A stretch of 6,954 bases of DNA from Spirochaetia bacterium (GTDB taxonomy: Bacteria; Spirochaetota; UBA12135), in assembly GCA_003497555.1 (NCBI GenBank), contig DNNS01000611.1:1-6954 (forward strand), written 5' to 3'. Of this stretch, positions 1-6,894 are shown in pieces. How positions within the stretch are numbered: the stretch's first letter is position 1; the number at the start of each line of letters is the position of its first letter. A model generated the notes under the pieces. It made no database searches. It was not told where the DNA came from and saw nothing but the letters and a program-made list of their open reading frames with translations. The position numbers and the translations under genes are program-made.

Positions 1-1092
1 CAGATTTTGCTCGAACTCGGCGACAAAAATGAAAACGAATACGCAGAAAAATATGAAAAAGGATGCGTGCTTAACTTTTTGACCTTGGGCGGGAAAGACG
101 GCTGGATACCGATATCCGTGGGAAGATTAACTGATATCAACGCTGTTAAACCTAGAAATATTTACGAACAAAATATGCATAAACCGTGCCTGGCGCAGCA
201 TGCTGCTTTTTTAGTAAAACTCGATAACGGGGATGCGGAGTGGCTTCGCGATAAATTTTATTATCTGCAGACATTTATTAATAATTACCGTAATCATCAC
301 CGGCATCGCTGCGGCGTTTATTACTGGCAGACCGACAGAGCCATAGGTGTGGATAACGATCCCTGTACTTATTTCCGTCCGCCGGGAAGCTCTGGTTCCA
401 TATATCTTAATTGTCTAATGTATAAAGAGCTGAAAGCTCTTTACTATCTTTGTACTTGTTTAAATTTAGACGATACGGGAAAGCAATATCTAAAAGATGC
501 AGAAATTCTTAAAAACGCTATTCTGGAACACTGCTGGGATGAGCGGGATGGTTTTTTTTACAGTGTTGATCTTAATCTGCTTTCCAATGATAAAGTTGAA
601 ACCCTGCACAGCGGGCAGCCTAGAGATTGGGATTGCCTAATCCAGAGAATCGGAGTATGGTCCGGGTTTTTAGCGCTCTGGGCAGGTGTAGCGACAAAGG
701 AACAGGCAGAACGGATTGTTACCGGTCATTACCGAAACTCCAAAACATTTTATGCGCAGTTTGGCGTAAGAACTTTATCAAAAATGGAAAAGATGTATAA
801 TCTCCGCGCTTCGGGAAACCCATCCAGCTGGCTGGGGCCGGTATGGGGGGTTTCCAACTACCTGACATTTCGCGGTTTGGTGAAATACGGGTTTACGGAT
901 GATGCGCGGGACCTAGCTGAAAAAACCATCAGATTATTCGGCAGGGATTTAGAAAGATTCGGCGCATTGCACGAATATTATCAGCCGGAAAATGGGGAGC
1001 CGGCATTAAACAGGGGATTTCAGGACTGGAATTATCTGGTTTTGAATATGATAGCATGGTATGAAGGATCGCACATTATTGAAGAATTTTAA
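1..1092 (+). CDS. Glycoside hydrolase, MGH1-like / GH63-GH37-related (alpha/alpha)6 toroid, 5' truncated
   Basis: The frame is open from base 1, so the true start lies left of the window; 363 residues of the C-terminal catalytic part are visible. Aromatic-rich, mostly helical sequence fits an (alpha/alpha)6-barrel. The segment GVDNDP (Asp codon at 352-354, fragment residue 118) matches the place where GH63-type enzymes carry the general acid (usually GMDNSPR or similar). NPSSWLGPVWGVSNYL (fragment residues 273-288) is the typical NPS-W-GP-W-N-Y block. HEYYQPENGEP (Glu at 973-975, residue 325) fits the E-Y-P-TGE block holding the proposed general base. Both acids are therefore present and the enzyme looks active. 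The family cleaves alpha-glycosides such as glucosides, trehalose or mannosylglycerate; the substrate cannot be told from sequence. Without the N-terminus, its location is unknown. It ends 8 nt before the AraC gene, suggesting one transcript. Catalytic assignments are inferred from memory of the family. Confidence 0.8.
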   Translation, partial: QILLELGDKNENEYAEKYEKGCVLNFLTLGGKDGWIPISVGRLTDINAVKPRNIYEQNMHKPCLAQHAAFLVKLDNGDAEWLRDKFYYLQTFINNYRNHHRHRCGVYYWQTDRAIGVDNDPCTYFRPPGSSGSIYLNCLMYKELKALYYLCTCLNLDDTGKQYLKDAEILKNAILEHCWDERDGFFYSVDLNLLSNDKVETLHSGQPRDWDCLIQRIGVWSGFLALWAGVATKEQAERIVTGHYRNSKTFYAQFGVRTLSKMEKMYNLRASGNPSSWLGPVWGVSNYLTFRGLVKYGFTDDARDLAEKTIRLFGRDLERFGALHEYYQPENGEPALNRGFQDWNYLVLNMIAWYEGSHIIEEF

Positions 1093-1100
1093 ATGTTTTT

Positions 1101-1931
1101 ATGAAAATTTCTTCTTTTAATAAAATATCATTTCAGAGCGGTTTGCGGGTAATTGCCTCAGATTTATCAAAAAATCCGACTAAAAAAAATTTTGATATAT
1201 ACGGGAAGCGCATATATCCACATTATGTCTTATCATATATTGTGCAGGGAAACGGTTATTATGCAACTGAAAAATTCGGCAAACTCTGCGTAAAAGATGG
1301 CGATTTGGTATTCATTCCCCCCCGTGTCTGCCATCAATTCGGCCCGGTTCCAGGTACTGTCTGGTCGGAATACTGGATGTCTTTTGACGGATTTATCGCT
1401 GATCATTTTTATGAAACAAAAAATATTTTTTCTGATTCGCCAGTTATTCATCTGGATAAAAACCGAATTTTATTAAATAAATTTAAAATTATCTTCAGAC
1501 TGATTCGCCTGATTCCGGCGCCTCATACCGCTTTGGCCAGACATCTTTATGATATCCTGATGTTTCTGCTGGAAGGAAATTTTTTCACGCCTGATGACCG
1601 GTACAATGCGGAAATACAGCGTATTATCCGGTCGATTGAACAGGAGCATACAAAACCATTAATAAATTTTTCAGATATTACCGAAAAATCACAATACTCA
1701 GCATCTTATTTATCAAAAATTTTTAAAAAACAAACCGGTTATACGCCGGCTGAATATTTTAAAATTGTGAAAATACGTAAAGCCGGGGATTTGATCCTTA
1801 ATACCAATATGCGAATTAAGGAAATTGCCAAATATCTTAATTTTTCAGATCCATATCATTTTTCTCATGTTTTTACTAAAATCATCGGTAAATCTCCGCA
1901 GCAATGGCGCAATATGTATAAATCCAGATAA
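1101..1931 (+). CDS. AraC-family transcriptional regulator with N-terminal cupin sensor domain
   Basis: A 276-residue protein, the usual length for a sugar-responsive AraC/XylS regulator. Residues about 35-85 form an AraC-type cupin-like ligand-binding domain: YPHYVLSYIVQGNGYY, then the turn DGDLVFIPPRVCHQF typical of these sensors. A helical linker follows (about 120-165). The C-terminal DNA-binding domain has two helix-turn-helix units: residues about 188-220 (SASYLSKIFKKQTGYTPAEY) and about 237-270, carrying the family signature IKEIAKYLNFSDPYHFSHVF followed by GKSPQQWR. It probably senses a sugar from the pathway and controls the neighbouring genes, including the secreted protein downstream; this is inferred from context. 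The ATG at 1101 has no convincing Shine-Dalgarno and lies 8 nt after the preceding stop, so translational coupling is likely. The gene is visibly more AT-rich than its neighbours (27% GC by hand count over 1681-1740), which may be chance or may reflect separate acquisition. Confidence 0.93.
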   Translation: MKISSFNKISFQSGLRVIASDLSKNPTKKNFDIYGKRIYPHYVLSYIVQGNGYYATEKFGKLCVKDGDLVFIPPRVCHQFGPVPGTVWSEYWMSFDGFIADHFYETKNIFSDSPVIHLDKNRILLNKFKIIFRLIRLIPAPHTALARHLYDILMFLLEGNFFTPDDRYNAEIQRIIRSIEQEHTKPLINFSDITEKSQYSASYLSKIFKKQTGYTPAEYFKIVKIRKAGDLILNTNMRIKEIAKYLNFSDPYHFSHVFTKIIGKSPQQWRNMYKSR

Positions 1932-2005
1932 ACCGGTAACCGGCTTTCTGTGTTCATCTGCGGTTTCTTTAAATTTCCTTAAAAATCACATGGTCAAAGT
2001 ACTAG

Positions 2006-2034
2006 TTGCCGGACAGCCTGAATTGTCATGTAAT
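2006..2034 (+). promoter_or_regulatory. Possible sigma70-like promoter for the secreted-protein gene
   Basis: TTGCCG (2006-2011, four of six matches to TTGACA) and TGTAAT (2029-2034, five of six to TATAAT) are separated by exactly 17 bp. This would give a leader of roughly 90 nt before the ATG at 2133. Such matches arise easily by chance in AT-rich DNA, and an AraC-activated promoter may have a poor -35, so this is only a candidate. Confidence 0.25.
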
Positions 2035-2096
2035 CCTATTGTGCATAATTACTAAAAAAAATATCCTAATCAGACATCTTTTTAATATTTTAAGAC

Positions 2097-2116
2097 ATTT
2101 TGTTTTATAACAAAAT
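2097..2116. promoter_or_regulatory. Perfect 8-bp inverted repeat (operator or leader hairpin candidate)
   Basis: ATTTTGTT (2097-2104) and AACAAAAT (2109-2116) are exact reverse complements around the 4-nt spacer TTAT. The site ends 16 nt before the ATG at 2133. As DNA it would suit a dimeric repressor; as RNA it would form a weak, A/U-rich hairpin close to the start codon. It is not a terminator: the stem has one G-C pair and the gene follows directly. It also covers the alternative TTG start at 2100. Confidence 0.4.
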
Positions 2117-2132
2117 TATTCATAATAAAGAC

Positions 2133-4508
2133 ATGGTTCGATTATGCGGATTTATACTTTTTTTCAGTTCTGCGTTAAACGCCCAGTGGTATTCTTCCTG
2201 GTCATACCGCAAATCAATCACCAATAACCCGGCAATCAGCGGTGATCTCACCAATTTCCCACTGCTCATTGTTATCAGCAACGACAGCGATTTAAACGTC
2301 TTCGCCTCTAATAACGGACACGACATACTCTTTACGCTCACATCCAGTACCAATAAACTTGATCACGAGATAGAATATTACAGTACGGGAACCATGATTG
2401 CCTGGGTGAAAATGCCGCTGCTTTCTGCAACTGAGACGGCATCGAATATTCTTCACATGTATTTTGATAAATCAAAATCCGGCAGCCAGCAGAATGTTTC
2501 AAACACCTGGAATAATGGTTTTCGCGCGGTATGGCATATGAATGAAAGTTCCGGCATCAATATCTCCAACTCTGTTACCGGTCAATCCGGCGTAAAAACC
2601 GGTACAGCTAATCCGGCATATGAAGCAAACGGGAAAATATCCGGATGTCAGTCTTTTGCAGCAGGATCGGATGTAATCAATAATCCCAATGATCCTGCAT
2701 GGATTCTTACCAATACCGATCATACCTTTGAAATCTGGTTCAAAGCTCCTGCGCAGACAGTTGATTATGCCAGGCTGATTGATCGTTATACCGGAGGCGG
2801 ATTCGGACAAGGTTATTTTATTTACTTCAGGTTAACCGGCACTGTCTCTTTTGAACAGAGAAGTGAAAATGCCAATTATTGCCGCACAACAACAACTGCT
2901 CTTTATGACGATGATGTCTGGCATTATATGGCAGCAACAGTTAGTTATATTTCAAAAAACGCTGTTTTATATATGAACGGCTGGCAGGAAATTAAAACCG
3001 ACGCCTATCTTGGCGAATTAATTGATTATACCAATCGTCCGCTTTACTTTGGAAATAATTCCGGTGCATCTGCAGATTATATCGGACAAATTGATGAAGT
3101 AAGATTATCAGCAGTAGCGCGATCCAGTAACTGGGTTACTACCAGCTATTCGAATCAATGCTCTCCAACTGATTTTATCAAATTAGGCTTACGGGAATTA
3201 TATCCCGGCGTACTGTTTTCATCCATCACGCCGCTTTACAGCATCGGGGTTGCGGGAGAAAATATTGCTTTTCAACTTAACGCCCGGTTGCTAACCGGAA
3301 TTATCAGTTCAGTTAGTATAAACTGGGGCGACGGACAAACGAGCAGTTATTTACCCGGCGTTATTGATATTGCTGGCGAAAGTTTTTCACATATCTATTT
3401 AATGCGTTCTAATTTCACGGTAACTGCAGCAAGCGGTTTTGCCGCCACTAACAGCACAACTATTTCTACTTTGCCTTACCGGTTTTATAATCCGCAATAC
3501 ATGAGTTTTTCCAACGACTCAAAAGGCTGCCTTATAAAATGGGATATTATTTCAAGCGCCAATATCGATCACTTTAATCTCTACCGCGGAAACGATCTGC
3601 AGGCGCGCATAGAAAACCCCGCTTTGCGCGAATACCTTGACGAATGCTTTATTTTCGGCGATCGGCATACTTACTGGCTGGAAGCAGTTTACCCGGCCGG
3701 AAGTATTTTTTCTACCACCAATACTTCCGATTTTCACCGTGTTTACCGCCGTGAAGCCTTGCTGGGTACCGGCGGCGGCAGCCTCGCCACTTTGCTTGCC
3801 GAACTTTACGCTCCGCAAAATGTGTTAAGCGCATCCTGTACCATCAGCATGAATATTGTTTCCAACACTTATGCCAGTTTTTATGAAAGCGGCAAACCGG
3901 TATATCATCAAATAGAGCTCTCCAGCCTCGATATTGCCGACAAAATTAAGGGCGGTATGGTTTTAAAATTCCGCATACCGGCGCAAGCCGGGGCGCTTTC
4001 GTTTAAACCGTCCGATGCTTCGGGCTTTACCATAGCCGGTCATAAAGACAAGCTTTTCTGCTCCTTCTGGAACGGCAAAACTTGGACAGCTCTCTCCACT
4101 GCGGTTTATGAAAAACGTATGCAGAATAATTTCAGCTTTCTTGAACTGGAAACATCGGTAAACAAGCTCGGTATTTACGGCATAATATATAATCCGGAAA
4201 GCACAATACAAAATGATAAACCCATAGTAAAAAACAGGCTGTTTGTTCCCGGTATAAACGATCCGCTCCGTTCCAGTGTGCAGATCAGCTTCCCTAATCC
4301 TGAGCGCGAGCAGGTCAACATAAAAGTTTTCAACGTGAATGGTAAAATTGTTAACGAAATGGAATTTTATAACTGGATTAGTTTTTGGTCATGGAATGGC
4401 AGCGATAAAACTGGAAAAATTGCTGAATCCGGTCTTTACATTGTAACTATTACTATTGGGGGCATAAGTAATGATGCGTTTAATGTTCATTGTTATTTAT
4501 TAAAATAA
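2133..4508 (+). CDS. Secreted multidomain surface protein: DUF2341, LamG, PKD-like, Fn3-like, FlgD-type Ig
   Basis: A 791-residue exported protein. I chose ATG 2133 over the in-frame TTG at 2100 because it gives a compact signal peptide: MVR, a hydrophobic core (LCGFILFFSSA) and an ALNA cleavage site before Gln18. Mature domains in order: DUF2341 (about 19-114; starts WYSSWSYRKSI, ends AWVKMP then MYF); a LamG/concanavalin-like lectin domain (about 128-340, from AVWHMNES to IDEVRLSAVARSSNWV); a PKD-like domain (about 364-447, with WGDG and HIY); an Fn3-like domain (about 454-539); a beta-rich region (about 540-690) with WNGKTWTAL; and a FlgD-type Ig domain (about 707-790, with WSWNGSDKTGKIAESGLYIV). 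No catalytic domain is apparent. Such proteins are thought to bind glycans or act in adhesion at the cell surface, and the C-terminal domain may aid anchoring or export; both roles are inferred. No LPXTG motif or lipobox is seen. Confidence 0.85.
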   Translation: MVRLCGFILFFSSALNAQWYSSWSYRKSITNNPAISGDLTNFPLLIVISNDSDLNVFASNNGHDILFTLTSSTNKLDHEIEYYSTGTMIAWVKMPLLSATETASNILHMYFDKSKSGSQQNVSNTWNNGFRAVWHMNESSGINISNSVTGQSGVKTGTANPAYEANGKISGCQSFAAGSDVINNPNDPAWILTNTDHTFEIWFKAPAQTVDYARLIDRYTGGGFGQGYFIYFRLTGTVSFEQRSENANYCRTTTTALYDDDVWHYMAATVSYISKNAVLYMNGWQEIKTDAYLGELIDYTNRPLYFGNNSGASADYIGQIDEVRLSAVARSSNWVTTSYSNQCSPTDFIKLGLRELYPGVLFSSITPLYSIGVAGENIAFQLNARLLTGIISSVSINWGDGQTSSYLPGVIDIAGESFSHIYLMRSNFTVTAASGFAATNSTTISTLPYRFYNPQYMSFSNDSKGCLIKWDIISSANIDHFNLYRGNDLQARIENPALREYLDECFIFGDRHTYWLEAVYPAGSIFSTTNTSDFHRVYRREALLGTGGGSLATLLAELYAPQNVLSASCTISMNIVSNTYASFYESGKPVYHQIELSSLDIADKIKGGMVLKFRIPAQAGALSFKPSDASGFTIAGHKDKLFCSFWNGKTWTALSTAVYEKRMQNNFSFLELETSVNKLGIYGIIYNPESTIQNDKPIVKNRLFVPGINDPLRSSVQISFPNPEREQVNIKVFNVNGKIVNEMEFYNWISFWSWNGSDKTGKIAESGLYIVTITIGGISNDAFNVHCYLLK

Positions 4509-4571
4509 AATGATATAGCTGGTGTAAGCAAAATATAAATTATTAACATGATAAAATAGTCTGCAAAAATC

Positions 4572-4576
4572 AAGGA
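4572..4576 (+). promoter_or_regulatory. Ribosome-binding site of the beta-helix gene
   Basis: AAGGA lies 5 nt before the ATG at 4582. It decides the start: the in-frame ATGs at 4618 and 4633 have no comparable upstream motif. This matters because the chosen N-terminus has no signal peptide. Confidence 0.7.
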
Positions 4577-4581
4577 ATAAT

Positions 4582-6894
4582 ATGAAAAGCAAGAAAAAAT
4601 TTAAATGCCTTCATTATATGGAAAAAATTGATATGGCAAAATACAGGCCATTCATACATGCCAGCGTAAAAACGCCGGTTCCCTATGGTGTTTCGCTGGA
4701 TATTCCCGCTCAGGCCGCTTCTAGTCCGCTGATCAATTCAGGCCTGGTCGATGTATGCGCTTCACCGTTTTTTGCGGATGCCGGCGGCATAAAAGACGCA
4801 ACAAAAGCAATTCAGGCAGCGGTGAATTTTGCCAGAGATCATCAGTTGGTGTGTTTTTTCCCGCCCGGGCAATACCGTATTTCTGATACGATTTCCTGTA
4901 TTCAGAATCTGCGCTTATCCGAAGAAGGCGCACTTATTCAAGCCAAAACATTTCCCTGTATTCTGTCCGGCTCCGCAAGGCAGCCAAAGCAAAGACCGAA
5001 AATTATTTTATCAGCCCATTCTCGGGGTTTTCATAATCCCAAACAGCCGAAATACATAATTGATTTTTGGGCCAGAAGCTATAACAAGCTCGATCCGGAA
5101 AAACCGCAGCCAAATATCTGCATGAATCAGATGCTCATAAATATTGATATCGATATAGAAGAAGGCAATGCCGGGGCCGTGGGGGTTCATCTGCAGGGAG
5201 CGCAGGGTTCGGGAGTACAGGATACAACTATCAATGCCGTTCATGGGTTTGCAGGTTTATGCGGAGGCGTGGGGTCCGGGGGCTGTCATGCCGGTATTAC
5301 AGTCATCGGAGGAAGAATCGGTCTTGATCTGCGGGAAACAAATCCTGTACCAACTATTGCAGGCATTACCCTGCTTAAGCAGACTGATGCCGCCATACTT
5401 TTTTCCGGAGCACAAGCTCTGTCGGCAGTCGGCATAAAAATCGTATCCGGCACAAACGGTCCCGCTATCAAAATAGAAAAAAACGCTGCAATTGTAGAAT
5501 TCAACGGCCATGTTTCTCTGGTTGATACGGAAATAATTTTTGATCAGCGCCCGGGAGGCGGATCAAAAACCGGGATTTCATCCGCAAGAAATGTATATCT
5601 GCATAATGTATATATGCAATATGCGGATAATGCAATTATAAATTCGGACGGCAGCGGATTAAAAGGTAATCCTTCCGGGTGGATTCAAATTAATGAATAT
5701 GCCCATGCCATAGATTATGAGGAAATGCCGGATAAAATATTTAAAAATATTTCCTACAAATATTCCTCGCCAGTATATTGCGACGGCAAAAAAATAACAG
5801 ACAGTTATGAAAATTATAAAAATGATATAAAACCGGAATGCGATTTTGTACAGAAACATTTATGGAAAGCGGATTTCCCGGCCTGGGAAAGCCCGGGCGC
5901 GGTAAACATTAAAAACCCTGCCTATAATGCCAAAGGTAACGGCTGTAGTGACGACACCGAAGCTTTGCAAAAAGCAATCAATGAACATGAGATTATTTTT
6001 CTTCCCAAAGGCTACTACCGGATAACCAGAACCATCACTTGCAGGCCGGAAACCAAATTGATCGGAGTAGCCCGGCATTTATCAGTAATTCTTATACAAA
6101 AGCAGGAGCCATTTTTTTCTGATCCGGAGAATGCCAGGCCGCTTTTGGAAACTGCTGATGATCCCGGCGCCGAAACCATACTGTTCGGCTGCGGAATAGA
6201 AATACCGGTTGAAGCAACCGGCGCGTATGCGCTTTTATGGAGATGCGGAGGCAAATCTGTTTTCAGATCTGCTCATGCCGGTTTGCCTCCCAAAAGCATT
6301 GAAGCGCAAATGGAAGAAGAAGGCTTCCCTGATCATCCGGCTTTTCCCCAAAGGCTCGCGCCTTTAATCATAATCACCGGTAACGGCAGCGGCAAATGGT
6401 ATGCTTATAACCAGGATGAAAGCCCCTGGGCTCCGGGTCCGGATTACAGGCATATTTTAATTAAAGACACTTGCGGCCCGCTTGATTTTTACCAATGCAA
6501 TGCCGAGCATACCTATTCCGGATTAGCTAATATGGAAATTTGTAATTCGCAAAATATTTCTATTTATGGGTTGAAAAGTGAGGGGCATGAACTGGTGATG
6601 ATTATAAAAAATTCTCAAAAGATCCGTATTTTCAGTTATGGAGGTATTGGAAATGCCGGCCCGGGAAATGAACTTTTCAGAATAATAAACAGTTCTGATT
6701 TTTTAATAACCAATACCTATGATATTCTTATGTGGTATAACAGCGCAGGGCGGCACTGGAGTAATCCAAAATGCCATATAATTTATTTCAATGATCCCCG
6801 GACATGGTTCATGATATCTGAAGAAACCGGAACAGAAAAAATTACCACGCAACCGCTGGAAAGGCCTTTATTATATAAACGGGGAAATCCATGA
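4582..6894 (+). CDS. GH55-like / pectate-lyase-superfamily twin beta-helix protein
   Basis: A 770-residue protein with two related right-handed beta-helix modules. Each opens with the superfamily entry motif: module 1 at residues about 65-106 (DAGGIKDATKAIQAAV, then FFPPGQYRISDTI) and module 2 at about 449-487 (GNGCSDDTEALQKAI, then IFLPKGYYRITRTI). Gly- and Ile/Val-rich rungs follow each. This twin arrangement and the length of about 750 residues resemble GH55 exo-beta-1,3-glucanases, whose active site lies between the helices. The block CGPLDFYQCNAEH (631-643) through YGLKSEGH (662-669) looks like the conserved late region; Glu642, Glu652 and Glu667 are candidate acids, but I cannot assign the catalytic one. 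A pectate-lyase-type or GH28-related role remains possible. There is no signal peptide: the N-terminus is MKSKKKFK and then polar residues. The 18 cysteines also fit a cytoplasmic protein. It lies 73 nt after the secreted-protein gene. Confidence 0.8.
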   Translation: MKSKKKFKCLHYMEKIDMAKYRPFIHASVKTPVPYGVSLDIPAQAASSPLINSGLVDVCASPFFADAGGIKDATKAIQAAVNFARDHQLVCFFPPGQYRISDTISCIQNLRLSEEGALIQAKTFPCILSGSARQPKQRPKIILSAHSRGFHNPKQPKYIIDFWARSYNKLDPEKPQPNICMNQMLINIDIDIEEGNAGAVGVHLQGAQGSGVQDTTINAVHGFAGLCGGVGSGGCHAGITVIGGRIGLDLRETNPVPTIAGITLLKQTDAAILFSGAQALSAVGIKIVSGTNGPAIKIEKNAAIVEFNGHVSLVDTEIIFDQRPGGGSKTGISSARNVYLHNVYMQYADNAIINSDGSGLKGNPSGWIQINEYAHAIDYEEMPDKIFKNISYKYSSPVYCDGKKITDSYENYKNDIKPECDFVQKHLWKADFPAWESPGAVNIKNPAYNAKGNGCSDDTEALQKAINEHEIIFLPKGYYRITRTITCRPETKLIGVARHLSVILIQKQEPFFSDPENARPLLETADDPGAETILFGCGIEIPVEATGAYALLWRCGGKSVFRSAHAGLPPKSIEAQMEEEGFPDHPAFPQRLAPLIIITGNGSGKWYAYNQDESPWAPGPDYRHILIKDTCGPLDFYQCNAEHTYSGLANMEICNSQNISIYGLKSEGHELVMIIKNSQKIRIFSYGGIGNAGPGNELFRIINSSDFLITNTYDILMWYNSAGRHWSNPKCHIIYFNDPRTWFMISEETGTEKITTQPLERPLLYKRGNP

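Larger units (their letters stand above)
1932..2132. other. Intergenic region, main candidate control region of the window
   Basis: This 201-bp gap separates the AraC gene from the secreted protein gene. Its first bases hold a short CCGGTAACCGG palindrome (1933-1943) that does not make a convincing terminator. The middle carries a weak sigma70-like promoter and an imperfect direct repeat. The right end is AT-rich and carries a perfect 8-bp inverted repeat. An open frame running through from 1825 to 2055 has no ribosome-binding site and unremarkable composition, so I treat the stretch as non-coding. Confidence 0.6.

Noticed and set aside
1933..1943. CCGGTAACCGG palindrome just after the AraC stop codon as a terminator
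   Set aside because: As a hairpin it allows only a 4-5 bp stem with a 1-3 nt loop, and no U-tract follows closely.
1825..2055. A 76-codon open frame overlapping the AraC 3' end and entering the intergenic region
   Set aside because: No ribosome-binding site, overlaps the conserved DNA-binding domain of the regulator by over 100 nt, and the translation shows no family signature.
2100..2132. TTG at 2100 as the start of the secreted protein
   Set aside because: It would add eleven polar residues before the signal peptide, has no good ribosome-binding site, and falls inside the inverted repeat. ATG 2133 gives a standard signal peptide.
3552..3818. 88-codon antisense frame within the secreted-protein gene
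   Set aside because: It lies opposite a GC-richer stretch of a clearly coding gene with recognisable domains; it has no plausible start signals and looks like a shadow frame.
4509..4581. Promoter or terminator in the gap before the beta-helix gene
   Set aside because: Several TATAAA/TAAAAT-like hexamers occur, but none has a matching -35 at 16-18 bp, and no stem longer than 4 bp was found.
5257..5511. Antisense and alternative frames within the first beta-helix module
   Set aside because: Gly-rich beta-helix codons leave open frames on the other strand. The sense frame has clear superfamily motifs; the others do not.
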